DNA of 64,000 nucleotides from Clostridium_AD frigoriphilum (GCF_036541405.1 NZ_JAZHFS010000002.1:62001-126000); one strand, 5' to 3'; shown: positions 33,634-42,327, counted from the first letter of the stretch. Translations and numbers: made by a program. The notes: generated by a model from the letters alone, not told the origin.

Positions 33634-34751
33634 AAAAATATATGAATATAATATTGAATGTTTTTTTATGTAGTACTTTAATTATGGTTATTTTTGGAGG
33701 TGAAAAAAACAAAACACATAGTGTGGAGGATTTAGGTATTTCTGTGGGTGTAGGAATTGGAATAAATAAAAATGGTGAAGGGAATATAATATATAGGGTC
33801 TCTACCAATGCTAATGAATATAAAGAAGACGGCACTGTTGAAACACTATTAGGTACTGGAATAGGTAGCACTATTGGGAAAACAAGAGAGAATAGACAAA
33901 AAAAAACAGGAAAAGATTTTTTTTTAGGACTATCAAAGATTTATATAGTAGATGAAGAATATGCTAAATATGGAATAAGAGATTTAATAGATGTTAATTT
34001 TAAGAACTCTGTGGTTAATGACAATGCATTTTTAGTTGTATGCAAAGGTAGGAATGAAGATTATCTTAAGTATACTTCCACAGGTTATGATAATTCAGCA
34101 GAGTATATAAGCGATATGATTAAAAACTCAGTAAACTATAATTTTTTTAAGGAAGATTACATGGTTAAGGATGCATTTTTATCAATAGATGCAGAGGGCA
34201 AAAATGTTGTTAGTCCATATATTGAAATAATGGAAGATGGAATTAAAATAAAAGGTATGGCAGTTTTTAACAAGGATAAGCTAGCTGTTATTTTGGATAC
34301 AAAGGATACAAAAATAATGAATATGCTTAGAGAAAATAAAGTAAAGGGCATATTAACCATACAAAAGAATTCAAAAGAATATGTGAATTATTCAGCGGAA
34401 TCTAAAAGAAAGATTACATGTAAAAAAATAGACGGCAAATATACTTTTATTATTGACTTGGATTTGAAAGGAGAAATTGTTAACAATGGGTTATATGAAG
34501 GTATGACAGTAAAGACAGAGCCCATTCAAAAATTTGAGGATGACATGTCAAAACAAGTGGAAAATATGTGTATTGGATTTTTGGATAAGATGAAGAAAGA
34601 GTATAAGGTAGACTTACTGCAACTAGGATGGGTGGCTACTGCGAAATATGGAAGAGACACAGGAGTAGACTGGAATGAGGTTGTCTCTAACTCTGAGATT
34701 AAAGTAAATGTAAAGGTACATGTTGATAAATTAGGAAGAGGACAGTATTAA
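33630..34751 (+). CDS. Ger(x)C family germination protein, copy 2, lacking a canonical lipobox
   Basis: A 373-residue GerC-type subunit. An ATG at 33606 is in frame, but AAAAAAGG at 33613-33620 and the ATGA overlap with the previous stop support 33630. The N-terminal helix contains one Cys (VFLCSTLIMVIFGG), but the residues before it do not form a lipobox (Leu at -1, Phe at -2). The segment THSVEDLGISVGVGIGINK replaces the usual lipidated CWD region. The C-terminal signature VATAKYGRDTGVDWNEV is intact. It is related to copies 1 and 3 over the full length. Confidence 0.9.
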   Translation: MKKYMNIILNVFLCSTLIMVIFGGEKNKTHSVEDLGISVGVGIGINKNGEGNIIYRVSTNANEYKEDGTVETLLGTGIGSTIGKTRENRQKKTGKDFFLGLSKIYIVDEEYAKYGIRDLIDVNFKNSVVNDNAFLVVCKGRNEDYLKYTSTGYDNSAEYISDMIKNSVNYNFFKEDYMVKDAFLSIDAEGKNVVSPYIEIMEDGIKIKGMAVFNKDKLAVILDTKDTKIMNMLRENKVKGILTIQKNSKEYVNYSAESKRKITCKKIDGKYTFIIDLDLKGEIVNNGLYEGMTVKTEPIQKFEDDMSKQVENMCIGFLDKMKKEYKVDLLQLGWVATAKYGRDTGVDWNEVVSNSEIKVNVKVHVDKLGRGQY

Positions 34752-34786
34752 ATATAGCTAAGTAAGAAAAAATAGAAGGTGACACT

Positions 34787-35944
34787 TTGAAAAAGAAAAA
34801 AATAATAATTGTGTTGTTAGTGGTAAGTATAGTTTCTATTTATGCAGAAAAATTGCAAGTAAGCCCTGTGGAGGATTTAAATATAACAGCAGGTGTTGGG
34901 TATGATATTAATAAAGGTCTAAATGGTGAGGTGGAATATAGAGTTCCTATTACTATATACGATTTTAAAACTAAGGGAAAAGAAGGTGCAGGCAGTTCTA
35001 TTAAAAATTCAACTAAAATTATAAAAGGTAGTGATGTAAGTAGTAGTATTATAAAAACAAAGGCAAATACCATTGCAGAAATAAGGCAACAAAGACAATT
35101 AAATGCAAGTAAACCTTTTACAATTGGAACTCCGAAAATAACTATAATAGGTGAAGAACAGGCATTTTATGGGATAAAAAACATTGTAAATATATTGTTT
35201 TTTAATGCAAATGGTAATGATAAAGTTATATTTGCAGTTGGTAAAGGGAAGGCAGAAGATATATTAAGGGTTAAGGTAGATGGGTATCCTAGTGCGGCAG
35301 ATTATATGGAGGGTATTGTTAGACATGGAACAAACTATAATTTTTTCAACACTGAATATAATTTATTGAATATATATGTTACATTGGATTCAGAAGGCAA
35401 AAATTTAGTACTGCCATATCTAGAAATAAAGGATAAAAATATTGCGATTACTGGAATGGCATTATTTAAAGGAGATAAAATGGCTTATGTACTACCTATG
35501 GAGGAAGGCAAAATTATGAATATGCTTAGGGAGAAAAATGGGAAGGGAATATTAAGTTTGCAGGAAAGTCCAGATAAGTATATAAATTATGATGCAACGG
35601 TTAAAAGGAAGGTAAAATGTAATAAAATAAAAGGCAAATATGAATTCATCATTGATTTAGAATTTCAGGGTGACATTATAGAGAATACATTATATAAATC
35701 TATGAAAAAAGAAAGTGAAAAAGAATTTGAAGAACTCATTTCAAAAAAAATAGAAATGAAATGTTATGATTTTTTATGCAAAATGAAAAATAGTTATAAA
35801 ATAGATTGCTTAAATTTAGGAATGTATGCTGCGGCCAAATATGGCAGAGAATCTGGTGTAGATTGGAATGATGAGGTAAGCAATGCAGATATTAAAGTAA
35901 ATGTAGTGGTGAACATTGATAAGATTGGAATAGGTCAGTATTAA
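34787..35944 (+). CDS. Ger(x)C family germination protein, copy 3, lacking a lipobox
   Basis: A 385-residue GerC-type subunit encoded directly after copy 2, with no B gene between. The N-terminus KKKKIIIVLLVVSIVSIYAE is a signal or anchor helix without any Cys. It could be cleaved after IYA by an ordinary signal peptidase. Then comes VSPVEDLNITAGVGYDINK. It has a 25-residue insertion of Ser/Lys/Thr near residues 65-95 compared with copy 2. The end MYAAAKYGRESGVDWNDEV is the GerC signature. The start is a TTG behind GAAGGTGA. Confidence 0.9.
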   Translation: MKKKKIIIVLLVVSIVSIYAEKLQVSPVEDLNITAGVGYDINKGLNGEVEYRVPITIYDFKTKGKEGAGSSIKNSTKIIKGSDVSSSIIKTKANTIAEIRQQRQLNASKPFTIGTPKITIIGEEQAFYGIKNIVNILFFNANGNDKVIFAVGKGKAEDILRVKVDGYPSAADYMEGIVRHGTNYNFFNTEYNLLNIYVTLDSEGKNLVLPYLEIKDKNIAITGMALFKGDKMAYVLPMEEGKIMNMLREKNGKGILSLQESPDKYINYDATVKRKVKCNKIKGKYEFIIDLEFQGDIIENTLYKSMKKESEKEFEELISKKIEMKCYDFLCKMKNSYKIDCLNLGMYAAAKYGRESGVDWNDEVSNADIKVNVVVNIDKIGIGQY

Positions 35945-35965
35945 AGTATATGGGGAGTAAATAAG

Positions 35966-37051
35966 ATGGATAAAGTAAAAAAAAACTTCTTAGAAGAGAG
36001 CGAAACTATAGCAATTTTAGTAGGTTTTATAATTGGAATAAATATTTTAGCATTACCTAGTGAGGTAGTACAGGATGCAAAGCAGGCTGGTTGGATATCG
36101 GTGATAGTTGGTGGACTGTATCCGCTATATATGGCTTTATTATCAATTTATTATGCAAAAAAACATCCCAATCAGAATATATTGACCTTAAGTAATATAT
36201 ATTTAGGAAGGATACTCGGAATTATTTGTAATATTTTATTTATGGCTGAATTTGGTCTATTTACAATAGTTACTATTGTTGGCTTAGCTAATATTTTTAG
36301 AGTGCATGCAACAGCTTTTTTAACACCAATAAAAATTTTTATTCCTACCATACTATTAGCTATTTATTTAAGTAATAAAGGGATAAAAGTATTAGTAAGA
36401 ATCAATAAAATTTCGCTATATATTATAGTGACAATAACAATGCTATTAGTAATATCACTGAAAAGTGGAGATTATTTAAATCTTTTCCCTATATTCGGAC
36501 CAGGAATTAAAAATATTTTTAGTGGTAGCATTCAATCAGTTTTTGCCTATAGCGGAATAGAAGCCATATTTTTATTTTATCCAGTTTTGAAAGAAAAAAA
36601 CAAAATAAAAAAGATAACTTTGAAAGCGTTATTTATTACTATGTCAATTTATGTTTGGATTACATTTATATGTATATATTCTTTAGGATATAAGGTTACA
36701 TCTATTGCTTTATGGCCGGTTTTATTAGTAGCAGGAGGGATAGACATACCAATACTAATTAACTTTAGATTCTTATTTTTATTTTTATGGAGTATCGTGA
36801 TGTTTATGATTATAGCAAATGAGAATTATGCGTTTGCTTATATTCTAAGTTATATATGTAAAATAAAAGATAAAAAGAAAATATATTGGTTTATATTTCC
36901 GGTTACTCTCCTTTTATGCACCATTATTAAAAATGAAGTGCAAAGAAGAGCTTTAATTGGGTATATTGTTCCTAAAATAGTTTTATTTAATATAACGTAC
37001 ATATCTATTATTGCCATATTGATATTTATAAAAGACAAAGGTCGAAAGTAA
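35966..37051 (+). CDS. Spore germination receptor subunit B, copy 3
   Basis: A 361-residue GerAB-type permease-like protein with about 10 membrane segments. It starts ESETIAILVGFIIGINILAL, then PSEVVQDAKQAGWISVIVGG. Helix 1 again differs from the other two copies. It is last of the seven-gene operon and has a GGGGAG ribosome binding site. A different germinant or a modulatory role for each B copy is possible, but cannot be read from sequence. Confidence 0.92.
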   Translation: MDKVKKNFLEESETIAILVGFIIGINILALPSEVVQDAKQAGWISVIVGGLYPLYMALLSIYYAKKHPNQNILTLSNIYLGRILGIICNILFMAEFGLFTIVTIVGLANIFRVHATAFLTPIKIFIPTILLAIYLSNKGIKVLVRINKISLYIIVTITMLLVISLKSGDYLNLFPIFGPGIKNIFSGSIQSVFAYSGIEAIFLFYPVLKEKNKIKKITLKALFITMSIYVWITFICIYSLGYKVTSIALWPVLLVAGGIDIPILINFRFLFLFLWSIVMFMIIANENYAFAYILSYICKIKDKKKIYWFIFPVTLLLCTIIKNEVQRRALIGYIVPKIVLFNITYISIIAILIFIKDKGRK

Positions 37052-37251
37052 ACTGTTTTTACTTAAAATTTATTTATAAATATCTTTATTATAAAAAAAC
37101 CACCAGAATTTTTTCAATATTTTCTATAACAAAACAAAATAATATTTTATAAATCTATATGTATGAATTTTGGTTAGATGTATAATATTAATATTGAGTA
37201 TTTTATTTATTTTTATGATTGAAAAAATAGTTTTGGAGGAAGTGACGTAAT

Positions 37252-37977
37252 ATGCCTTTTAATGTATACAGTAAAAACGGAGAATATTTAGGATTCATTC
37301 AATCTGCATATCCGCAATATACTAATGTATTTATGGTTGCGAGTACAGATATTAAACTTACGGAGAAGGACTTTAATATAAATAAAATAAAATCTGAGTT
37401 AGCAAGTTTTCTGGGATGTAAAAGTATTTTAGGGAAAATTAATGAGCAAAGATTAAGTAAAAGCATAGAGAATATAATAATTAAAGAATTCAAGAAATTC
37501 AAAGATAATACCTATGAGGAATTATTAAAACTAGTATATCTTAGAATAATGCGTTCTGAAGAAAACTTTAATTATAAAAAATTAGATATAACACAAATAA
37601 ATGCATATTTTTTAGTGGATATTAATAATGCTATAATTGAAAATGATTCAATAATTATAGATGAAGAGATAGATTATATTTGTAATAAAAAAATAGAAAA
37701 TCTAATTCCTATTGTTGCTAAAATAACTGATTATCCGGTAATACAAATTGATAGTCTAATGTCAGGGCAAGGGTTGTTATTAGGGGCAGACCTTGCTGAT
37801 TTGGTAGGAAGAAGCCATATACATAGGACAAAATTAAAAATAAAATCAGGGAACTTTGCATATGAACTTAATTTGCCTGTAGAGTTATATATAAAAATAG
37901 GCGATGTAATTGAGATGTATGTAAGTAACAGAGTTGTTAAAAGAATATTTTGCGATGGTATAATATATGAGTTTTAA
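37252..37977 (+). CDS. Hypothetical protein, 241 residues
   Basis: I do not recognise this protein. It has no signal peptide or membrane segment and is predicted cytoplasmic. The N-terminus (PFNVYSKNGEYLGFIQSAYP) looks like a beta-rich strand-turn. The middle (residues 60-110) is helical and lysine-rich. Residues 165-241 contain a conserved-looking block (LMSGQGLLLGADLADLVGRS, then HIHRTKLKIKSG). A strong TTGGAGGAAGTG site precedes the ATG. It stands 42 nt before the thioesterase gene in the same direction and could be co-transcribed with it. Confidence 0.7.
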   Translation: MPFNVYSKNGEYLGFIQSAYPQYTNVFMVASTDIKLTEKDFNINKIKSELASFLGCKSILGKINEQRLSKSIENIIIKEFKKFKDNTYEELLKLVYLRIMRSEENFNYKKLDITQINAYFLVDINNAIIENDSIIIDEEIDYICNKKIENLIPIVAKITDYPVIQIDSLMSGQGLLLGADLADLVGRSHIHRTKLKIKSGNFAYELNLPVELYIKIGDVIEMYVSNRVVKRIFCDGIIYEF

Positions 37978-38018
37978 TATTCTTAGAATTAAAAAGAATT
38001 TTTATTGGAGATATGAAT

Positions 38019-38438
38019 ATGTATATTAATGAAACAAAACTAAAAGTAAGATATGTAGAGACCGATCAAATGGGAATTGTTCATCATTCAAATTATTACG
38101 CTTATTTTGAAGTAGGTAGAACAGAATTTATAACAGCAATAGGAATGACATATAAAGAAATGGAAAAAGATAATATTATGTTACCAGTTGTGGAAAGCTC
38201 ATGTAAGTACATAGAAGGTGCAAAATACGAAGATATAATTATTATCCAAACATTTATGAAAGAGCTAAATGGTGCTAAGGTAATATTTAATTATAATGTA
38301 GTTCGGGCAGAGGATGGAAAAATTTTGGCTAAGGGTAGTACAACGCATGCTTTTGTTAATGAAAAATTTAGAGTCGTAAATCTTAGAAAGGTTAATATTG
38401 ATATGTGGAGTAAACTTAAAAAACTATTTGAAAAATAG
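38019..38438 (+). CDS. Acyl-CoA thioesterase, YbgC/4HBT hotdog family
   Basis: A 139-residue hotdog-fold protein that hydrolyses acyl-CoA thioesters. The 4-hydroxybenzoyl-CoA-thioesterase active-site motif is intact: VRYVETDQMGIVHHSNY with the catalytic Asp, followed by YFEVGRTEFI. The usual tetrameric assembly and substrate range are not predictable. Two ATGs occur at 38013 and 38019; GGAG at 38007-38010 fits the second. The 3' end is part of a bidirectional terminator. Confidence 0.92.
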   Translation: MYINETKLKVRYVETDQMGIVHHSNYYAYFEVGRTEFITAIGMTYKEMEKDNIMLPVVESSCKYIEGAKYEDIIIIQTFMKELNGAKVIFNYNVVRAEDGKILAKGSTTHAFVNEKFRVVNLRKVNIDMWSKLKKLFEK

Positions 38439-38464
38439 AATTTCTATTCTTCAAATAGTTTTCA
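38420..38464. terminator. Bidirectional terminator
   Basis: AAACTATTTGAA and TTCAAATAGTTT pair, with AATAGAA/TTCTATT continuing the stem inward. The stem begins inside the last thioesterase codons and serves the converging exonuclease gene too. Confidence 0.85.
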
Positions 38465-38470
38465 AGTTAA

Positions 38471-39079
38471 TTATTTAGCAAGATTCGTAAAATAATGTTT
38501 TGGTATGAAACCTTTTTTAATACCTTCTGTAACTAGTAAATATGTTGCAGTAGTATCAAATCTAGCATCATGAAAATTTGCAGCGTCTCCAAAATACTTG
38601 TTGCTTTTTAAGTTTATTTGATCTTCGTTTAAGTCAAGAAATTTAATGGCTTCTGCTAATTTTGGGTTTTTGTATCCTCCACGTGAAGTAAAAAGTTTGC
38701 ATATGTCTTTATAATACTTCATGGTACAAAATGTATGTTTAGGGTTTAGAGTATGTCCACAATTCTCAAGTTCGTGAGTTAAAAATTTTATATCAAAATT
38801 AACATTGTGACCTATAAGAATGTCTGCATTTATAAAATCTTCAATAAAATCTTCATAGGAATCTTCGAAAGTTTTGCCTTCGCTTAGTGCAAATAAAGTA
38901 TCTACACTAAAACCATGTACATCCTCTGCAGATGGTTCTACATAATCTACAGTAAAAAATATATTTTTACCTATTGTTTTTGTAGGTTTATAGTCAGTAT
39001 CAACGAGTATATAGCTAAGCTGACATATATTACCTGGCCTTATGCCAGTAGTTTCTGTATCAAAAAAAATCATTCTCAT
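38471..39079 (-). CDS. DEDDh-type 3'-5' exonuclease (DnaQ/PolC-exonuclease-like)
   Basis: A 202-residue stand-alone proofreading-type exonuclease domain. The acidic metal ligands are visible: FFDTETTG (motif I), GHNVNFDIKFL (motif II) and FHDARFDTTATYLL (motif III with His). Such single-domain proteins trim single-stranded DNA or RNA ends; the physiological target is unknown. The frame is open to 39118, but GGGAGG lies before the ATG at 39079, which begins the conserved RMIFFDTE strand. It is monocistronic. Confidence 0.9.
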   Translation of the reverse strand: MRMIFFDTETTGIRPGNICQLSYILVDTDYKPTKTIGKNIFFTVDYVEPSAEDVHGFSVDTLFALSEGKTFEDSYEDFIEDFINADILIGHNVNFDIKFLTHELENCGHTLNPKHTFCTMKYYKDICKLFTSRGGYKNPKLAEAIKFLDLNEDQINLKSNKYFGDAANFHDARFDTTATYLLVTEGIKKGFIPKHYFTNLAK

Positions 39080-39309
39080 TAAATGAGCCCTCCCATATTT
39101 CTCTGTGGAATATAACAATAATGTTACATTAATTATAACATAGATTTTACATCTTTATATATTGTAGAATATTCCCTAGGTAAATATAGATTTAGGTGAA
39201 ATGAAGGTTTGTGTGAAAAGTACTGTTAACAGATAGCATTTATTCAAAAGTTATATGACGGGAGAGTGTGTTATAGTAATATTAGTATATAAAATTTGAA
39301 AAAATAAAT

Positions 39310-39367
39310 TATATTAACAAAAGGACTGATTAAAGTTAACTTTAATCAGTCCTTTTGTTAATATAGT
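39310..39367. terminator. Perfect 56-bp palindrome, terminator-like
   Basis: Bases 39310-39337 are exactly complementary to 39338-39365, with AAGGACTGATTAAAGTT as the core. There is no loop. On the minus strand a T-rich tail follows, so it can end the transcript of the small protein at 39384-39563. Confidence 0.85.
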
Positions 39368-39383
39368 GCTTGAAAAATTAATA

Positions 39384-39563
39384 CTATTTCCTGTGTTCAA
39401 CAAGATCAATTGCTCCAAGCACTATGTGAGCAAGCCCAAATCCTACAACACCAGCTTCTATCATAGGAAACATATTTTTCTTCTTCATGTTACTCTTTGA
39501 AAATGATGCACCAGCAACGCTTACAACTGTACCTAGAATCGTTGGAATTAATCCTTCACGCAT
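39384..39563 (-). CDS. Small glycine-rich hydrophobic protein (clostridial family)
   Basis: A 59-residue protein beginning MREGLIPTILGTVVSVAG. Two weakly hydrophobic segments, a KKK turn, then EAGVVGFGLAHIVLGAIDL. Similar short proteins are common in Clostridium and are often mislabelled 'asparagine synthase'; no catalytic domain exists. It is probably a small membrane-associated protein. The frame is open to 39605, but AAAGGAGG supports the ATG at 39563. It is a single gene. Confidence 0.75.
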   Translation of the reverse strand: MREGLIPTILGTVVSVAGASFSKSNMKKKNMFPMIEAGVVGFGLAHIVLGAIDLVEHRK

Positions 39564-39678
39564 ATTAAAAAACCTCCTTTTTAATAACATATTAATATCT
39601 TTCACAAAAGAGAGAAAGTTAATACTGTGAAATATATAGAATGTAATCTATATATTATTAGTTATGTATTTATTTGTT

Positions 39679-40617
39679 TTAGTTACTATTTCTATTTTGT
39701 GTTTTATTGGAATGTTTTTGTATGTTATTATTACTAGGAAAATCGGCGTTTTTAATATTTTTATTTTTAGATGTATGCATATTATTTCTGATTTTATTTG
39801 AATTTTCATGTTTTGTGATGGATGATGAATTACTAGGTGAATTTTTTCTTTCAATTTTGATATCGCTGTTAATTTTATTATATTTTTTTGTTGTAGATTC
39901 GGAGTTATCATTCAACGTATCTTTAATTTTAGATGATTTATTTTCGCTTATATTTATATTTGATTGGTTACTTGTAATTTTTCTTTTGTAACTATTGTTG
40001 TTTAAGGTTGAAGTGTTTATTTTTTTATTATTAATTATAATATCAATGTTCTTAGTGTTGCCCGGAGATAGATTAATTTTAACATTTAAATTATTATTAC
40101 CTATAGTATTTTCAAAGTTAGAAATATCGATAGAGATGGTTTTGGTACTTTTAATGTCAAGATTAATAACTTTTTTATCAATTATATATTTTTCGTTTAT
40201 AAAGTTTTCAGTTTTAGCTTCTTTAACTAAAAGGCCAAGACCAACGTCAATAGATTTATTTTTTAACTTAATATTATTAAGTATTAGGGCACCATCAGAA
40301 TTCAGTGGCTTAGAATTAATAATTTTATTCCATTTATTAGCGTCAATAGAAATAGAAGGGTTAATCCTAAGAATTATAGTTGATACAGGGGTATAGTAGG
40401 AATGCGCGTAGGTGCTAGAAACAAGCATAAACATCAGTGATGCAACGCTTATAACATATTTGTAAATAAATAAATTTTTCTTGTATAATTTTCCTGTATA
40501 AATTCCACCTATATTAGGTAATACTTTACTAATTTTTATATATAAAAATTCTCCACTGGAAGTCATAATGCCAGCTTTTTTATTAATGATATTTATCACA
40601 ATACCTGTTTTATTCAT
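39679..40617 (-). CDS. rsgI: Anti-sigma-I factor RsgI family protein
   Basis: A 312-residue single-pass membrane protein that should hold SigI inactive. The N-terminal cytoplasmic RsgI domain is residues 1-45 (VINIINKKAGIMTSSGEFLYI). The membrane helix is about 51-70. The outside region starts with the conserved YTPVSTIILRINPSISI (the self-cleaving region of RsgI proteins is around here). The last 110 residues are low-complexity Asn/Ser/Lys with no recognised carbohydrate-binding module. It overlaps the end of sigI by 8 nt. The signal sensed is unknown. Confidence 0.9.
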   Translation of the reverse strand: MNKTGIVINIINKKAGIMTSSGEFLYIKISKVLPNIGGIYTGKLYKKNLFIYKYVISVASLMFMLVSSTYAHSYYTPVSTIILRINPSISIDANKWNKIINSKPLNSDGALILNNIKLKNKSIDVGLGLLVKEAKTENFINEKYIIDKKVINLDIKSTKTISIDISNFENTIGNNNLNVKINLSPGNTKNIDIIINNKKINTSTLNNNSYKRKITSNQSNINISENKSSKIKDTLNDNSESTTKKYNKINSDIKIERKNSPSNSSSITKHENSNKIRNNMHTSKNKNIKNADFPSNNNIQKHSNKTQNRNSN

Positions 40618-41359
40618 TTATGTCACCCTCTTTTATATCAAGATAGGATTTCAAATACACATATTCCGGATTGGTAATTATTAATATTAAAGAAATTATG
40701 TATATACGCCATTTTTCTATTAATTTTCTGTTGGAGGCAGTTAGTATTATTATTTCCTTGGTTGGTAGTCGTTTCTTTGTTCTTAAATATCTTAATATTG
40801 ATTCTTCCCTAGAGGATAAAAATGCAATATTTAATAAATTATTTCTTGTATCTTTGTGGGAGGGGGATAAGTTAATTAGTGAATCAAAATTAATTTTGTA
40901 TTTTAATAATTCTTTAGAAAATAAGTTTATTTCATCAACTCTAAATTCATTCTCTATTTGAATTTCAAAATTAGTAATTGAATTTTTTTTATCTATATAA
41001 TCTATATTAAATTCATTATTAGAAAACATTAGACTAGGGCATGTTACATTTTTTCTAAAAAAATCTATTAATGAATTCTTAATAATAATTTTACCAAAAC
41101 CATAAAAATTTCCTTTTGTTTTATCATACTTGTCACAAGCTACATTAAAGGAATTAAGTGCGATACTAAGTTCTTCATCATTTTCCCAGCTTAAATGTCT
41201 TTTGCATATGTTACTTGTAGTTGAATAAATAAAACCTTTGCTTTTTTCAATAAAATTATTACGATTTTCAATAAATAAAGCATCTATATTAAAACTTTGT
41301 TCTTCATCTAACCCCGGAACTGTTTTTTTGTTTTTATGAAAAAGAAGTTTTAAGTTCAT
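40610..41359 (-). CDS. sigI: RNA polymerase sigma factor SigI
   Basis: A 249-residue sigma-70-like factor of the SigI family. The N-terminal region 2-like part (HLSWENDEELSIALNSFNVA, then CDKYDKTKGNFYGFGKIIIK) matches the SigI signature. The C-terminal SigI domain contains a helix-turn-helix (TKEIIILTASNRKLIEKWR). In Bacillus it serves heat and envelope responses; in cellulolytic clostridia it reads extracellular polysaccharide. It is cotranscribed with rsgI. The C-terminal segment is followed by a short tail DIKEGDINE. A weak AGGGG box precedes the ATG. Confidence 0.93.
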   Translation of the reverse strand: MNLKLLFHKNKKTVPGLDEEQSFNIDALFIENRNNFIEKSKGFIYSTTSNICKRHLSWENDEELSIALNSFNVACDKYDKTKGNFYGFGKIIIKNSLIDFFRKNVTCPSLMFSNNEFNIDYIDKKNSITNFEIQIENEFRVDEINLFSKELLKYKINFDSLINLSPSHKDTRNNLLNIAFLSSREESILRYLRTKKRLPTKEIIILTASNRKLIEKWRIYIISLILIITNPEYVYLKSYLDIKEGDINE

Positions 41360-41555
41360 TTGTACACCCCTTATACTTTCTATACGTAAATATTATTAAT
41401 TTTAAGAGGGGAAAGAAAAATAAACTGCAATTTATGTAAAATGGAAAAACCCTCTAATAAATCATATCATGTAACGTATATAAAGTGAAATTTAAAATAT
41501 GGGACAATAATTAAAGACTATTATTTATATAAGAACAATATGAGGAGGAATTAAC

Positions 41556-42086
41556 ATGAAGAGAGTAGGTATTTTAGTTGCGGCTATAGTGTTTACAATA
41601 AGCATAAATACACAGGTGTTTGCAATAGGAGTTGAAAATTCTAAAAGTATAAGTAATGAAACAAATATAAATGAGGTTGTAAATAAGGAAACAAAAATCA
41701 TAGGAAATAGCATTTTCTATGTTATTAACAAGGGAGTGGACAATCTAAAATTATTTTTAAACTTTGAGGATGTTAAGAAAACAGAAGTAATTTTACAAAT
41801 TGAAAATGAAAGATTAGTTGAATGTGACGATATGACAGATAAAGAAAAATATGAATTGGCAAAAGATATGATTAAAGAATTAGGAAAGTTAAATGGTAAA
41901 TTAGATGATAGTAGAAAGGAAAAAATTGAAACTCAATTAGTGAAAGTTAGTTTAGAGCGAGCGAAGAAATCTGGTGATGAGGTAGCTATAAAAGTGGCTG
42001 AAGAATTGTTAAAAGAAAAACAAAGTTTATATAAAGTTGCTATAGATGAAGATAAAACTGTTAGTGTGCCAAACAAGGTAGAATAA
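41556..42086 (+). CDS. Secreted DUF5667-like protein
   Basis: A 176-residue exported protein. Residues 1-23 are a signal peptide (cleavage near VFA). The remainder is a helical, charged domain like DUF5667: NSIFYVINKGVDNLKLFLNF, then EDVKKTEVILQIENERLVEC, with long Lys/Glu helices. Such proteins are often found beside SigI/RsgI or polysaccharide-related genes in clostridia; the divergent neighbour here is sigI. No enzyme motif is seen. GAGGAGG precedes the ATG, and a strong terminator follows. Confidence 0.8.
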   Translation: MKRVGILVAAIVFTISINTQVFAIGVENSKSISNETNINEVVNKETKIIGNSIFYVINKGVDNLKLFLNFEDVKKTEVILQIENERLVECDDMTDKEKYELAKDMIKELGKLNGKLDDSRKEKIETQLVKVSLERAKKSGDEVAIKVAEELLKEKQSLYKVAIDEDKTVSVPNKVE

Positions 42087-42103
42087 AAATTATCTTCTAG
42101 GTA

Positions 42104-42150
42104 AAAATAAAGTATTGTAATGAAATGTTACAATACTTTATTTTAATTTT
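42104..42150 (+). terminator. Terminator of the DUF5667-like gene
   Basis: AAAATAAAGTATTGTAA and TTACAATACTTTATTTT form a perfect 17-bp stem with T-rich ends. The stem stands 18 nt after the stop codon and lies just before the small ORF at 42166. Confidence 0.88.
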
Positions 42151-42165
42151 AGAGGAGGAAATATT

Positions 42166-42327
42166 ATGAAGAAAACAAAATTACCAAAAGGTCAACATGA
42201 AGAGCAAGTTGAATTAGTAAAAAATATGCTTGAGAGTGGAAGTGGTATTATCGAAGTTATGACATCAACAAGTCTAAATGAAGAGGAAGTTTTAAAAATC
42301 AATAATGATTTTAGAGGAGAAAAATAG
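42166..42327 (+). CDS. Small hypothetical protein, 53 residues
   Basis: Short gene with an AGAGGAGGA ribosome binding site 7 nt before the ATG. The product (MKKTKLPKGQHEEQVELVKN) is charged and helical, with no membrane segment. The HEEQVELVKNMLESGSGI segment resembles part of a small DNA- or protein-binding helix. No family is recognised. It is followed 82 nt later by another small gene with an almost identical upstream box (GGAGGAAATATT). Confidence 0.6.
   Translation: MKKTKLPKGQHEEQVELVKNMLESGSGIIEVMTSTSLNEEEVLKINNDFRGEK

Noticed and set aside
28837..37051. Germination operon read as several separate loci or as ordinary amino acid transport genes
   Set aside because: The A and C subunit signatures, the tight spacing and the overlaps show one operon; the B copies are GerAB-like rather than metabolic permeases.
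39638..39662. ATATATAGA/TCTATATAT hairpin after rsgI as a terminator
   Set aside because: Short AT-only stem without a convincing T run; too weak to call.
39707..40396. Two open frames on the plus strand opposite rsgI, very rich in Leu/Phe
   Set aside because: Antisense to an Asn/Ser/Lys-rich region of rsgI; AT-rich reverse complement gives hydrophobic codons. No SD.
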